Assembly (NCBI RefSeq): GCF_002897295.1 | Contig: NZ_BEXF01000004.1 | Location: 337,523-401,522, forward strand | From: Brevibacillus reuszeri | GTDB lineage: Bacteria; Bacillota; Bacilli; Brevibacillales; Brevibacillaceae | DNA: 64,000 bases | Reading direction: 5' to 3' | Shown here: one piece after another, positions 35,101 through 42,118 of the stretch | How the letters are laid out: every line of letters starts with the position of its first letter | Position numbering within the stretch: the stretch's first letter is position 1 | Notes under the pieces: generated by a model | Told to the model about the DNA's origin: nothing | What the model saw: the letters and a program-made list of their open reading frames with translations, nothing else | The model's database searches: none | Program-made: the position numbers and the translations under genes

Positions 35101-35929
35101 GCGTGGAAAAGTGACTGGAGAGGATATGCTGGACAGAGTTCGGTTGTCGATCAACAAAGCTCCGATAAAGGTCGAGTCAGATGGTTCTTTCGAGACGATC
35201 TTAAGGCTGCCTGAAGGGCTCAACTATGTCGTTTACAGTGCTCGAGACATGTATGGAAACACGCGGCAATTTACACAGCGAGTCATTGTGGATACGACCC
35301 CTCCTATTTTGCAGTTCCAAAATGATGGCGCAGAGGACGTGCAATTTGACCCAGCAACGAAGCAAATGCTGGTTCCGATCCGGTTTATGTATCGAGATCA
35401 GACATACAAGGGACAGATTAGCGTAAATGGACAAATTGTCACCAGCTTTGAAGAAGATCAGCTCGAAGTCCCTGTTCAAAAATATGTGACTCAGACACTG
35501 CCGTTGAAGCATGGGGAGAATCGTATTTTGATCGAGGGCAAGGACGGGGCAGGCAATCAAAGCTCCCTGTTGATCTACGGTTATGTCGATGCTAGTGCCG
35601 GATCAATTGTCTTGCATCAAGGCGAGCTGCGATTGAACTACAAAGCAAGAGCAGTTCCTGCGCCAACAGTTACATTAAAGCAAAACCAGCTAGAAGCAAA
35701 AGGCGGGGAGTCTGTACCCATCGAAGGGAAGGTGACAGGGACTGGTGCTGTCAGTCTTCAAATCCAATATGGGGATCAGGAGCTACAGGCTGATGTGAAT
35801 GATCAAGGGGGATTTCGACTTGTTCTCGATCATATTGAGGAAGGAAAGCAAAAGCTGACTGTGGTAGCGACAGATTCATTGGGACGCGAAGCACGAGCTG
35901 AAATGAATGTGATAGGAAAGAAGAGGTAG
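32168..35929 (+). CDS. Large secreted subtilisin-family (S8) serine protease, lactocepin/Vpr-like
   Basis: The 1253-residue protein has a signal peptide (about residues 1-28) and a short propeptide. Its S8 domain has Asp in SVVDTGVNPKHPD (about 117), His in SQHGVHVSGI (about 167) and Ser in SGTSMATPHVAG (about 490). A PA domain is inserted at about 330-440 (VVLLERGDISFDEKLRLA). A C5a-peptidase-like Fn3 domain follows, and then several Ig-like repeats, with VDTTPP and SDTTPP between them. No LPXTG or SLH motif is visible, so release or loose wall binding is likely. It probably degrades extracellular protein. Confidence 0.9.
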   Translation: MKKQVLSLGLALVLLPITTVNTGRVHALAGIDTTSFQTQIMQDLQDAAIPEQAKRVTSKEESHSRFSVADEWQRAEHSFLGEQVSIAQTSTLDMIEATEAWQDAGVRGEGMLVSVVDTGVNPKHPDMPAPRDKRLAQQKSGSTKKVIPGYNWADRNQTTEDVGESQHGVHVSGIIAANGKMKGVAPEAQIMSQKVFSNYQGEVPGLSESILFAINDSVTKKADVINLSLGSSAGYVDEVNTEQMAVKRAVDNGVIVVAAAGNDAYFGSDKVRAQNPDVAMIGSPGLAPDAFAVASVNATSLAGYSFGVQGVPGLERVVYLHGHVATGNAINPVTTLLKPYPLVYMGKGKKEDYNVSVKDKVVLLERGDISFDEKLRLAKEAGAVGAVIYNNETGPVMISAEHLKQIPAVSVLKQMGEKLAQAIKKGKKVSITFDGEYAQNPMPYPDGGTISAFSSWGPTPDLQFKPEISAPGGGILSTVKDSDYAVKSGTSMATPHVAGGMALLKQAYQKQGRSLQGRSLVETLKAAAMNTAQPIMDPRQSVAAFEKARAQKMPYSPRVQGAGLMQINKAIQTPVIIVDAKGKAGVSLGEIGPTTTFSLFLDNKFGKKPITYQLQDEFGVLTDLRKDGLNLLTEGPLAGAKLQFSNTQVTVAPGKRSEVKVTLQVPQETARNLFAEGFIAFQPDDKELPTLRVPYFGFYGNWNEPRIMDEPMWEKGSQEKRTGVKTTWYHDKRNDKWKYRDYLGVTGVGEEGAAKIDPTHIAFSPNGDGHYDTAAPSITFLRNARQVIVEVTDQSGKPIRTLVRDEKVSKYDQSKLGTPYYYTEREAWSWDGKAYVPEKGTYEQVADGQYHFSIKAKIDGRNANWQTLTLPIRVDTKPPVISASVSGNRVQWSSRDKDIQGYLLYVNGKKVGGPYSAKVTSTVVNQPDKKMSVVAYDFAGNISVVHLNGKSDTTPPFIEFPDDLFSYLKISKQPDVALRGKVTGEDMLDRVRLSINKAPIKVESDGSFETILRLPEGLNYVVYSARDMYGNTRQFTQRVIVDTTPPILQFQNDGAEDVQFDPATKQMLVPIRFMYRDQTYKGQISVNGQIVTSFEEDQLEVPVQKYVTQTLPLKHGENRILIEGKDGAGNQSSLLIYGYVDASAGSIVLHQGELRLNYKARAVPAPTVTLKQNQLEAKGGESVPIEGKVTGTGAVSLQIQYGDQELQADVNDQGGFRLVLDHIEEGKQKLTVVATDSLGREARAEMNVIGKKR

Positions 35930-35941
35930 AGTAATAAAGCA

Positions 35942-35984
35942 TACCCGGCGAAGCGCATGATCAGGCTGCTGCCGGGTATTTGTG
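35942..35984 (+). terminator. Terminator of the protease gene
   Basis: ATACCCGGC (35942-35950) pairs with GCCGGGTAT (35972-35980), followed by TTGTGT. The T tract is poor. Confidence 0.55.
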
Positions 35985-36003
35985 TCTGGGGAGGGAAAAT
36001 TTG

Positions 36004-36432
36004 ATGTTTTATCACGGGATCAAGTGGGAATATGTAATGAAGGAGTATCCGTTGCTTTCACCACGACGTACTGTTAGCAAGCATCGGAGAGACCAAGCCC
36101 TCGATCGTAAGCATTTGCTTCAACAATTTGGCTTGGAGCCGGTTCATTTACTTGAGGCTGATGAAAGCTACCCCCATGAGCGTTGCATCATGGAATGCTT
36201 CGAGTTTGGAGATACCGTTTTTGCTTTTGAACGTTTGGAGCTTCCGGTATGGCAGTTAAGTCACCATGAAGTAGGAGTAGAAGTTCTCGATCTACGCTCC
36301 TGTAAGACTATTTATACCATTCGTTATGAGTCTAAAGTAGAGTCTTTTTTTCCGGGAATTCCGTATATAAGAGACTTTTTCCCTACATTTTATGGTAATG
36401 ACTCTTGCAACTGCCAAAAATCGACATTATGA
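36004..36432 (+). CDS. Hypothetical protein upstream of a CheX-like gene
   Basis: The 142-residue protein starts at ATG 36004 behind GGGGAGGG. It is rich in Tyr, Phe, Glu and His, with no signal peptide or membrane helix. Segments such as HERCIMECFEFGDTVFAFERL and a C-terminal NDSCNCQK are visible, but I do not recognise a family. It lies 44 bases before the CheX-like gene and may be transcribed with it. Confidence 0.6.
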   Translation: MFYHGIKWEYVMKEYPLLSPRRTVSKHRRDQALDRKHLLQQFGLEPVHLLEADESYPHERCIMECFEFGDTVFAFERLELPVWQLSHHEVGVEVLDLRSCKTIYTIRYESKVESFFPGIPYIRDFFPTFYGNDSCNCQKSTL

Positions 36433-36476
36433 TATGGATACGACAGATAATTGCCCGGGAAAGGAAGAGAGTGAAG

Positions 36477-36935
36477 ATGCTAGTCCAATACTTAGATCCG
36501 TTCTTAGAATCTGCCTCATCGGTGATTTCGCAAGTGTGCAATGTCGATATCTCACGAGGAGAATTGGCCGAAAAAGAATGGATACATCGTGAAGGCCATA
36601 CCTGGATTCGTATTGGGATGACCGGTCAATTGCAAGGAGATGTTTTTTTTGGCATCCAGGAGGACTTGGCTCTGCGAATCATTTCCGCTATGATGGGTGG
36701 TTTCCCAGTCAATGAAATGGATGAAATTGGTAAAAGTGCGATTTCAGAGCTAGGAAATATGATTTCGGGGAATGCGAGTACAATTTTGTCTAATCGAGGC
36801 GTGGTGGTAGATATTACGCCACCGTTGTTTTTGCTGAATCGGGATATGCAAGAAATGACGGGTACTGCACTGACTGCACCGCTCGATTTGCATGATATGG
36901 GTACGATGGAAATTCAGATTGTGATCATCAGATAG
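36477..36935 (+). CDS. CheX/CheC-family protein (putative CheY phosphatase)
   Basis: The 152-residue protein has the CheC/CheX active-site pattern S-x3-E-x2-N with a Pro about 21 residues on (SAISELGNMISGNAS ... DITPP, about residues 90-120). Family members dephosphorylate CheY-P. No chemotaxis genes lie nearby, so it may act on another response regulator. The ATG at 36477 has AAGGAAGAG in front. Its terminator overlaps the start region of the next gene. Confidence 0.75.
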   Translation: MLVQYLDPFLESASSVISQVCNVDISRGELAEKEWIHREGHTWIRIGMTGQLQGDVFFGIQEDLALRIISAMMGGFPVNEMDEIGKSAISELGNMISGNASTILSNRGVVVDITPPLFLLNRDMQEMTGTALTAPLDLHDMGTMEIQIVIIR

Positions 36936-36957
36936 GCGGCAGCAGCCGTCTTTTTTC
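36935..36957 (+). terminator. Terminator of the CheX-like gene
   Basis: GGCGGC (36935-36940) pairs with GCCGTC (36945-36950), followed by TTTTTT. Confidence 0.7.
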
Positions 36958-36994
36958 TATGAAAATATTTCAAATCAGGGCGGGTGAAAGTGCT

Positions 36995-38245
36995 TTGAAC
37001 GAGATGAACGTGCGAAATAACATCCTGCCGCTGCAAGTGCGCGATCAAATGCAGGATCAATGGCTGCAAAGACGTTTAGCTACGATATTGCCCGCGATTA
37101 TGGCGAAGCATCAAATGGACATGTGGGTGATAATCGGCCGGGAGTATCAGGAGGACCCGATCATGGAGACACTGTTTCCGGCGGCGATTGACAGCTCCAG
37201 AAGATTAACGATCATCGTGTTTGCTTTAAATGAAGACCAGACAGTAGATCGTTTGGTCATTCATACGAACCCCGATTTTGAGCCTTTTTATCGCTCGGTC
37301 TGGGAGCCGGCAAAAGAAGATCAATGGGGATGCTTGGCCCGCATCGTTTCTGAGAAAAAACCGAAGCACATCGGCGTCAATGTCTCAGACCACTACAGCT
37401 TTTGCGATGGTCTAACGCACTCGTATTTTACGAAATTGCTGGAGGTACTCGAGGTAGGTCAGGCTCCTGCTGTCATGAGTGCAGAACGGGTCGCGCTTGA
37501 TTGGCTTCAGCTACGCACAAACGAGGAGCTGATAGCGTATCCGACAATCGCGGAAATTACCAGAAATTTTGCACAAGAGGCGCTCTCCAATCAAGTAATC
37601 CATCCTGGAATTACGAGGACGACTGATGTCGTTCGCTGGATCAGGCAACGAGTAAATGACCTCGGGATACGGACATCCTTTTACCCGACTGTAGATGTTA
37701 TTCGCAAAGGCTGTGGCAAGCTTGAAGATGTGATTATTGTCCCTGGGGATGTGATCCATCTGGACTTCGGGATTCATTATTTAGGGCTGGCGACAGATAC
37801 GCAACAGCTTGCGTACGTATTAAAAATGAATGAGCACGATGCTCCGGTAGGATTACAGAACGCCATGCAGACTGCGAATCGATTGGAAGACATCATGTGT
37901 GAGAACTTCCAAGAAGGAAAAACTGGCAATGAGATTTTCACAGCATGTATCAAGCAGGCTGAAGCAGAAGGGATAAAGGCGATGATTTATTCGCATCCCA
38001 TCGGCACTCATTGTCATGCGGCAGGGCCACTCATCGGCTTGTACGATAAGCAAGAAGCAATCCCGGTCAAAGGAGAGCTGACCATACAAAACAATACGTG
38101 CTACGCCATGGAATTTAATATTCGGCAATACATACCTGAATGGAGTGAGGAAATCCCTATCTATTTGGAAGAACCCATCGCTTTTGAAGATGGCAAAGTG
38201 CACTTTTTGGCCAAAAGGCAAACAGATTTCTACCTCATTCGTTAA
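36995..38245 (+). CDS. M24 family metallopeptidase (Xaa-Pro aminopeptidase-like)
   Basis: The 416-residue protein has a creatinase-like N-terminal half and an M24 pita-bread C-terminal half. The metal-site segments are VIHLDFGIHYLGLATDTQ (Asp ligands), SHPIGTHCHAAGP (His) and CYAMEFNI (Glu). The final metal-ligand motif is diverged compared with classic Xaa-Pro peptidases, so its substrate is uncertain. The start is uncertain too: TTG 36995 has GGGTGA upstream, ATG 37004 is close, and ATG 36959 lies in the preceding terminator. It precedes a peptide-type permease pair and may process what they import. Confidence 0.75.
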   Translation: MNEMNVRNNILPLQVRDQMQDQWLQRRLATILPAIMAKHQMDMWVIIGREYQEDPIMETLFPAAIDSSRRLTIIVFALNEDQTVDRLVIHTNPDFEPFYRSVWEPAKEDQWGCLARIVSEKKPKHIGVNVSDHYSFCDGLTHSYFTKLLEVLEVGQAPAVMSAERVALDWLQLRTNEELIAYPTIAEITRNFAQEALSNQVIHPGITRTTDVVRWIRQRVNDLGIRTSFYPTVDVIRKGCGKLEDVIIVPGDVIHLDFGIHYLGLATDTQQLAYVLKMNEHDAPVGLQNAMQTANRLEDIMCENFQEGKTGNEIFTACIKQAEAEGIKAMIYSHPIGTHCHAAGPLIGLYDKQEAIPVKGELTIQNNTCYAMEFNIRQYIPEWSEEIPIYLEEPIAFEDGKVHFLAKRQTDFYLIR

Positions 38246-38435
38246 GAGAAAAGAGGGGGAGCACTAGGATCGCCCCTCTTTCGATTTTCCTTCGCTTCCG
38301 CGTAAGTAGCCTCAAGAATTGCTTTTTTACCACTATTCATTATCTGAAATATAAAAAAACATAAAATATTTTTGATTGTCTGGATGAATTTTTTTAGATG
38401 GTGTATTGTTGGAAATAGTAAGGGGGTATGAAGGC

Positions 38436-39299
38436 TTGTCATATGTGAAACAACTGGTTGGAATGTTCTTTTTGGTGATCGCCGTTTGTGGCGGGCCGTT
38501 CATGCTGTATACGGTCAAAGAAGAGATTGTGTTTGCACCAGAAGAAGTAGTGGTACGAACGGTTTACCTGATACAGCAGATCGCCACAGGGTCACTGGGA
38601 ACCTATTATTTGGGCGACAATGAGAGAAGTATTGCGGAGGATATTCTTCCTTTTGCTTTCAGCACATTTGAGCTGCTATTTTCAAGTGTTTGTATTGCCG
38701 TTGTAGCGAGTCTAGTTTTTGGCTTGTTTCTGCAACGATTTGGCATGGTGCGCCAGCTGCAAAAGCTGCTCAACCTCATATCGACGATTCCAGATTTTAT
38801 TCTGATTTTTTTGTCGATTTTGGCTGCTATCAGTTTCTATAAGCTGACCAACATCCGAATCATTACATTGTCACCAACGAGTGATTCCGCAAACAACTGG
38901 TTTCCCATTACTCTTTTGTCCATAGGACCTACCATCTTCCTGATGAAGGTGGTTAGCCTGAAATACGTCCAAATTGGCGGAGAGGACTACATCAAGACTG
39001 CACTGGCAAAAGGGATGGGGATATGGCAGGTTCTCGTTCAACACGTATACAAAAACATTAAGCCGTTTTTGTTGGCTGATTTGAAAAAGACAATCGCCAT
39101 TACTGTAGCGAATCTGTTCATTGTGGAATATTTGCTTAATGTGGTCGGTTTGACTCGCTTTATTTTTAGTAAAAACGCTCCGTATCAGTTCAATTCCGCA
39201 GTCATGGGACTTTTGGGCATCATTCTCTTGTCTATCTTGGTCTATTTCCTGATTCGTTTGGTTCTGTACTTATTTGAACGGGCGGTCGTCTACAAGTAG
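38436..39299 (+). CDS. Oligopeptide/nickel-type ABC transporter permease (OppB/DppB-like)
   Basis: The 287-residue membrane protein has about six helices and the permease EAA loop EDYIKTALAKGMGIWQVLVQHVYKN. It resembles the first permease of Opp/Dpp systems, which import peptides or nickel. I start at TTG 38436 behind AGGGGG. It is followed 34 bases later by the second permease, but no binding protein or ATPase gene is present in this region. Confidence 0.8.
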   Translation: MSYVKQLVGMFFLVIAVCGGPFMLYTVKEEIVFAPEEVVVRTVYLIQQIATGSLGTYYLGDNERSIAEDILPFAFSTFELLFSSVCIAVVASLVFGLFLQRFGMVRQLQKLLNLISTIPDFILIFLSILAAISFYKLTNIRIITLSPTSDSANNWFPITLLSIGPTIFLMKVVSLKYVQIGGEDYIKTALAKGMGIWQVLVQHVYKNIKPFLLADLKKTIAITVANLFIVEYLLNVVGLTRFIFSKNAPYQFNSAVMGLLGIILLSILVYFLIRLVLYLFERAVVYK

Positions 39300-39333
39300 T
39301 CGCTACATTTTTCGGTATGAGTGAGGTTTTTCT

Positions 39334-40257
39334 ATGCAGAAACGATTCAATTGGTCTTTATGGACAGGCTCTATTCTGGTACTGCTTCTGCTAATGATTG
39401 GACTGCTCGGCCCCTATATGGCACCGTATCCAATCGATCATCAGGAAAAGACACGCAATGAGGTCGTAAACGGCAAAACAGTCATTATTTCGCCGCCATT
39501 ACCACCGTCGAGTGATCATCTATTCGGCACCGACAAATGGGGCTATGATCTGCTTACACTGCTCCTGCACGGGGCTCCTTATACGTTGTTTGTGACACTG
39601 GCGATAGCAGCTGGCAGGGTGTTTTTAGGCTCTGTTATCGGGTTATACATTGGCATCCAGGACAAGCCTCAGCAGTGGTGGTTGGCCATTGAAAATGCGT
39701 GGGGGTATATGCCGATTTTTATTCCCGTGTACTTTTTGCTAAAAGGGGTAAGTATCAATCCGTTGATGCCTACTTCGACGCTAATCATGCTGTTCATTGG
39801 AATTGTTGCAATTTTGGGAGCTCCTAGTGTTGCCTCGTCCATCCGGCAGAAGACCGAGCAAATCAAAGATACGCAGTATGTGCTTGCTGCTACCTCACTT
39901 GGGGCTGGCCGGGAACAAATTATTTTCCGCCACATCCTGCCCCATTTAAAAGAGCAGCTGATTATAATTTTGGTAACCGAGATGGTTGCGATTATGACGT
40001 TGATGGGCCTTTTGGGGATGTTCGATTTATTCGTCGGCGGGACAAAAATGACGACAGACCCTGTTATCTATCACTCCATTACGCATGAGTGGGCAGGGCT
40101 TTTGGGATCATACCGCGGCTTTGTCTACAGCAACTTCACCTGGATTTTCCTCACGCCTTTACTCGCTTTTATCGTGGCTGTTGGTTCGTTTACCTTGCTT
40201 GCCAAAGGGCTGCGCGAAAAGTTTGAGCAGACGTATCATCGCACGCCTTTTATTTAA
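39334..40257 (+). CDS. Oligopeptide/nickel-type ABC transporter permease (OppC/DppC-like)
   Basis: The 307-residue protein starts with one helix and the OppC-type segment LGPYMAPYPIDHQ. HLFGTDKWGYDLLTLLLHGAPYTL is the family signature, and DTQYVLAATSLGAGREQIIFRHILP is the EAA loop. It forms the channel with the preceding permease. A terminator follows, so the two are a closed unit that must borrow an ATPase and binding protein from elsewhere. Confidence 0.83.
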   Translation: MQKRFNWSLWTGSILVLLLLMIGLLGPYMAPYPIDHQEKTRNEVVNGKTVIISPPLPPSSDHLFGTDKWGYDLLTLLLHGAPYTLFVTLAIAAGRVFLGSVIGLYIGIQDKPQQWWLAIENAWGYMPIFIPVYFLLKGVSINPLMPTSTLIMLFIGIVAILGAPSVASSIRQKTEQIKDTQYVLAATSLGAGREQIIFRHILPHLKEQLIIILVTEMVAIMTLMGLLGMFDLFVGGTKMTTDPVIYHSITHEWAGLLGSYRGFVYSNFTWIFLTPLLAFIVAVGSFTLLAKGLREKFEQTYHRTPFI

Positions 40258-40278
40258 GGATTGAAAAATGAAGCGTAC

Positions 40279-40316
40279 AGCTCCCTTTATCGGCTAAGAT
40301 GAAGGGAGTCTTTTTG
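40279..40316 (+). terminator. Terminator of the permease pair
   Basis: CTCCCTT pairs with AAGGGAG (40281-40308), followed by TCTTTTT. Confidence 0.75.
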
Positions 40317-40621
40317 TCGGTTGCTGGGAACAAAGATGGTAAACCAAAATAAAATGAGGGCGAAAAGACGGGAGCAGTACGTGTGTCCGTTGAATAGACT
40401 GGAGTGTCGGGGGCGGTGTTGGCCTTGGGTTCCGGCGCCTGCTTCCTTCAGAGTTATTCGAGCGTAAGACCGGGAGCAACAGACAAAAGGCGGCCATCGT
40501 CGTCCTAAAAGTAGTGTGTTCGCGGTGTTTATCGAGGATCTTTGTTTGCGGTGTTCGGAACCCATTGCCCTTTTTCTGAATAGGATGTATGGCAAAAGCC
40601 TAAAATCCTTGAAATTCCGGC
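40317..40621. other. Intergenic region without a supported gene
   Basis: About 300 bases between the permease terminator and the gerE promoter. An open minus-strand frame (40287-40595) has no ribosome binding site, unlikely composition and overlaps the terminator. I see no RNA gene. Confidence 0.5.
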
Positions 40622-40649
40622 ACCATCACCCACCCCCCATCATAGGATA
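40622..40649 (+). promoter_or_regulatory. Sigma-K-type promoter of gerE
   Basis: ACC (40622-40624) and CATAGGATA (40641-40649) are spaced 16 bases. They match the sigma-K consensus AC-N16-CATANNNTA. gerE is known to be transcribed by sigma-K in the mother cell of B. subtilis. Confidence 0.7.
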
Positions 40650-40709
40650 AGGTGACTCTGTAATCCCTCAACCTTGTTCCTGTAGAGCCCACAAGGAGGG
40701 GTGGCACGA

Positions 40710-40931
40710 TTGAAGGGTAGCGACCAAACCAAGCCGTTGTTAACGAATCGCGAAAGAGAAGTGTTTGAACTCTTGGTCCAAGATAAGACAACCAAAGAGA
40801 TTGCCGGACAACTCTTCATCAGCGAAAAGACTGTGCGCAATCACATTAGTAATGTTATGCAAAAATTAGGTGTCAAAGGTCGATCTCAGGCAGTAGTCGA
40901 ACTCGTTCGACTTGGTGAACTAGAGATTTGA
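40710..40931 (+). CDS. gerE: Spore coat and germination regulator GerE
   Basis: The 73-residue LuxR-type helix-turn-helix protein begins MKGSDQTKPLLTNREREVFE and contains TTKEIAGQLFISEKTVRNHI and LGVKGRSQAVVEL. This is almost the same as B. subtilis GerE (74 aa). It acts late in the mother cell on spore coat genes. I choose TTG 40710, nine bases after AAGGAGGG, because GTG 40701 is too close to that site. Confidence 0.95.
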   Translation: MKGSDQTKPLLTNREREVFELLVQDKTTKEIAGQLFISEKTVRNHISNVMQKLGVKGRSQAVVELVRLGELEI

Positions 40932-40946
40932 GCCCAGTCCACCCAG

Positions 40947-40987
40947 CCTCCCTTTTCTTCCCCTGGTCGGAAGGGAGGGTTTTTTAT
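40947..40987 (+). terminator. Terminator of gerE
   Basis: CCTCCCTT (40947-40954) pairs with AAGGGAGG (40971-40978), followed by TTTTTT. Confidence 0.85.
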
Positions 40988-40999
40988 TTTCTGGCGTTG

Positions 41000-41025
41000 A
41001 AAAGCCCATCTTTTAAAAGATGGGC
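41000..41025 (-). terminator. Terminator of the NIPSNAP gene
   Basis: A perfect 22-base palindrome at 41004-41025 (GCCCATCTTTT half) is followed on the minus strand by TTTTC. Confidence 0.65.
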
Positions 41026-41041
41026 GAGATCGGACAGCTGC

Positions 41042-41347
41042 TTATTCTAGTACAGGGCGTAGGAAGCTTCTTTCGTAGCTAATAATGCATTTGGTCTTAT
41101 CTGCGAGAGCGAGGGCTTTTTGGCACTCTTCATCTGTCGGGATTTTCTTACGGTATTCTTCGTATTCAGCCAAGCTGGGGAAGCTGAAGAGGGCGTAGGC
41201 GATATTGTTGGCGCCTTCATGAGGTAGAAAGTAACCATGATGATGTCCACCGAACTTATTGACGAGGGGAATCCACATTTTCGCATACTCTTCAAAAACA
41301 TCAACCTGGTATGGATCAATAACGTATTTCAAGTAACAAGTGACCAT
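41042..41347 (-). CDS. NIPSNAP family protein
   Basis: The 101-residue protein shows the NIPSNAP fold pattern: VTCYLKYVIDPYQVDVFEEYAKMW, then HHHGYFLPHEGANNIAYALFSFPSL and EYEEYRKKIPTD. The family has a ferredoxin-like dimeric alpha-beta-barrel fold. Its role in bacteria is mostly unknown. It stands alone with its own terminator. Confidence 0.85.
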   Translation of the reverse strand: MVTCYLKYVIDPYQVDVFEEYAKMWIPLVNKFGGHHHGYFLPHEGANNIAYALFSFPSLAEYEEYRKKIPTDEECQKALALADKTKCIISYERSFLRPVLE

Positions 41348-41506
41348 AAGTCCACTCCCTCATCGTTTTTCCTAAATCTTACTGTACGTTAGTATGGGAA
41401 ACAAGAGGGGGATAGACTGACCCTACCAATCAAAATAGTGGTAGCCATGGACCTAATAATAATTCCTAGACTCCACTGCTATATTGAACTATCGAACGCC
41501 ATTCGT

Positions 41507-41875
41507 TCAATCTGAATTTATTAAACGAGTACATATGCGCAATTGATTACCATCAGGATCTACGACTTTCATCATGCGAAGTCCTTCAAGATCCTCATTT
41601 GGAGGTTCGATAATACTGGTTTCTTTATTGAGCTTTAATTCGCTGTACCAGCTATCAACATTTGGAACAAAAAAATGAATTAATCCACCAACCTGACAGT
41701 CACCAGTGTGTTCTGTCAAATATATAGTCATTTCATCCTTAGTGATCTGGGCAAAAACAGGAAAATGCGGCTCAAATTGATGTTCCCAATCGATTTTAAA
41801 ACCCAATCCTTCCACGTAGAACGCTTTACTTCTTGTATAGTCAGTTGTCCGGAATGCGGGAATCACTCTTTGCAT
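41507..41875 (-). CDS. VOC family (glyoxalase/bleomycin resistance-like) protein
   Basis: The 122-residue protein starts at ATG 41875 (MQRVIPAFRTTDYTRSKAFY) behind GTGGAGG. It has FKIDWEHQFEPHFPVFAQI, LIHFFVPNVDSWYSEL and MMKVVDPDGNQLRICT, the betaalphabetabetabeta repeats of VOC proteins. This one most resembles bleomycin-binding resistance proteins (metal ligand Glu/His positions are not complete by eye). No substrate can be assigned. Confidence 0.8.
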   Translation of the reverse strand: MQRVIPAFRTTDYTRSKAFYVEGLGFKIDWEHQFEPHFPVFAQITKDEMTIYLTEHTGDCQVGGLIHFFVPNVDSWYSELKLNKETSIIEPPNEDLEGLRMMKVVDPDGNQLRICTRLINSD

Positions 41876-42068
41876 TTTGAACCTCCACATATTTATTTTG
41901 TTATTATTTTCAGTTTTCAAGTTATATTATCCTGCCTGTTAACGTAATGACGTATCGTCAGTCTACTACTCTATTTGCTCAGTCTAAAAAATATTTTCAC
42001 GGTCTAGCACTACAGGATGATAACTTAATATGCTCTTTTGGGAATTCCTTTTTACTCATACAGGGAGT

Positions 42069-42113
42069 CAAAAAAGCCTTTCCATCCGGTTGTCCCGGCA
42101 GAAAGGCTTTTTA
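42069..42113 (-). terminator. Terminator of the secreted amidohydrolase gene
   Basis: AAAAAGCCTTTC pairs with GAAAGGCTTTTT; on the minus strand T residues follow. Confidence 0.8.
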
Positions 42114-42118
42114 TCACT

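Noticed and set aside
40287..40595. Minus-strand open frame of 102 codons
   Set aside because: No ribosome binding site, overlaps a terminator, and the composition is not protein-like.
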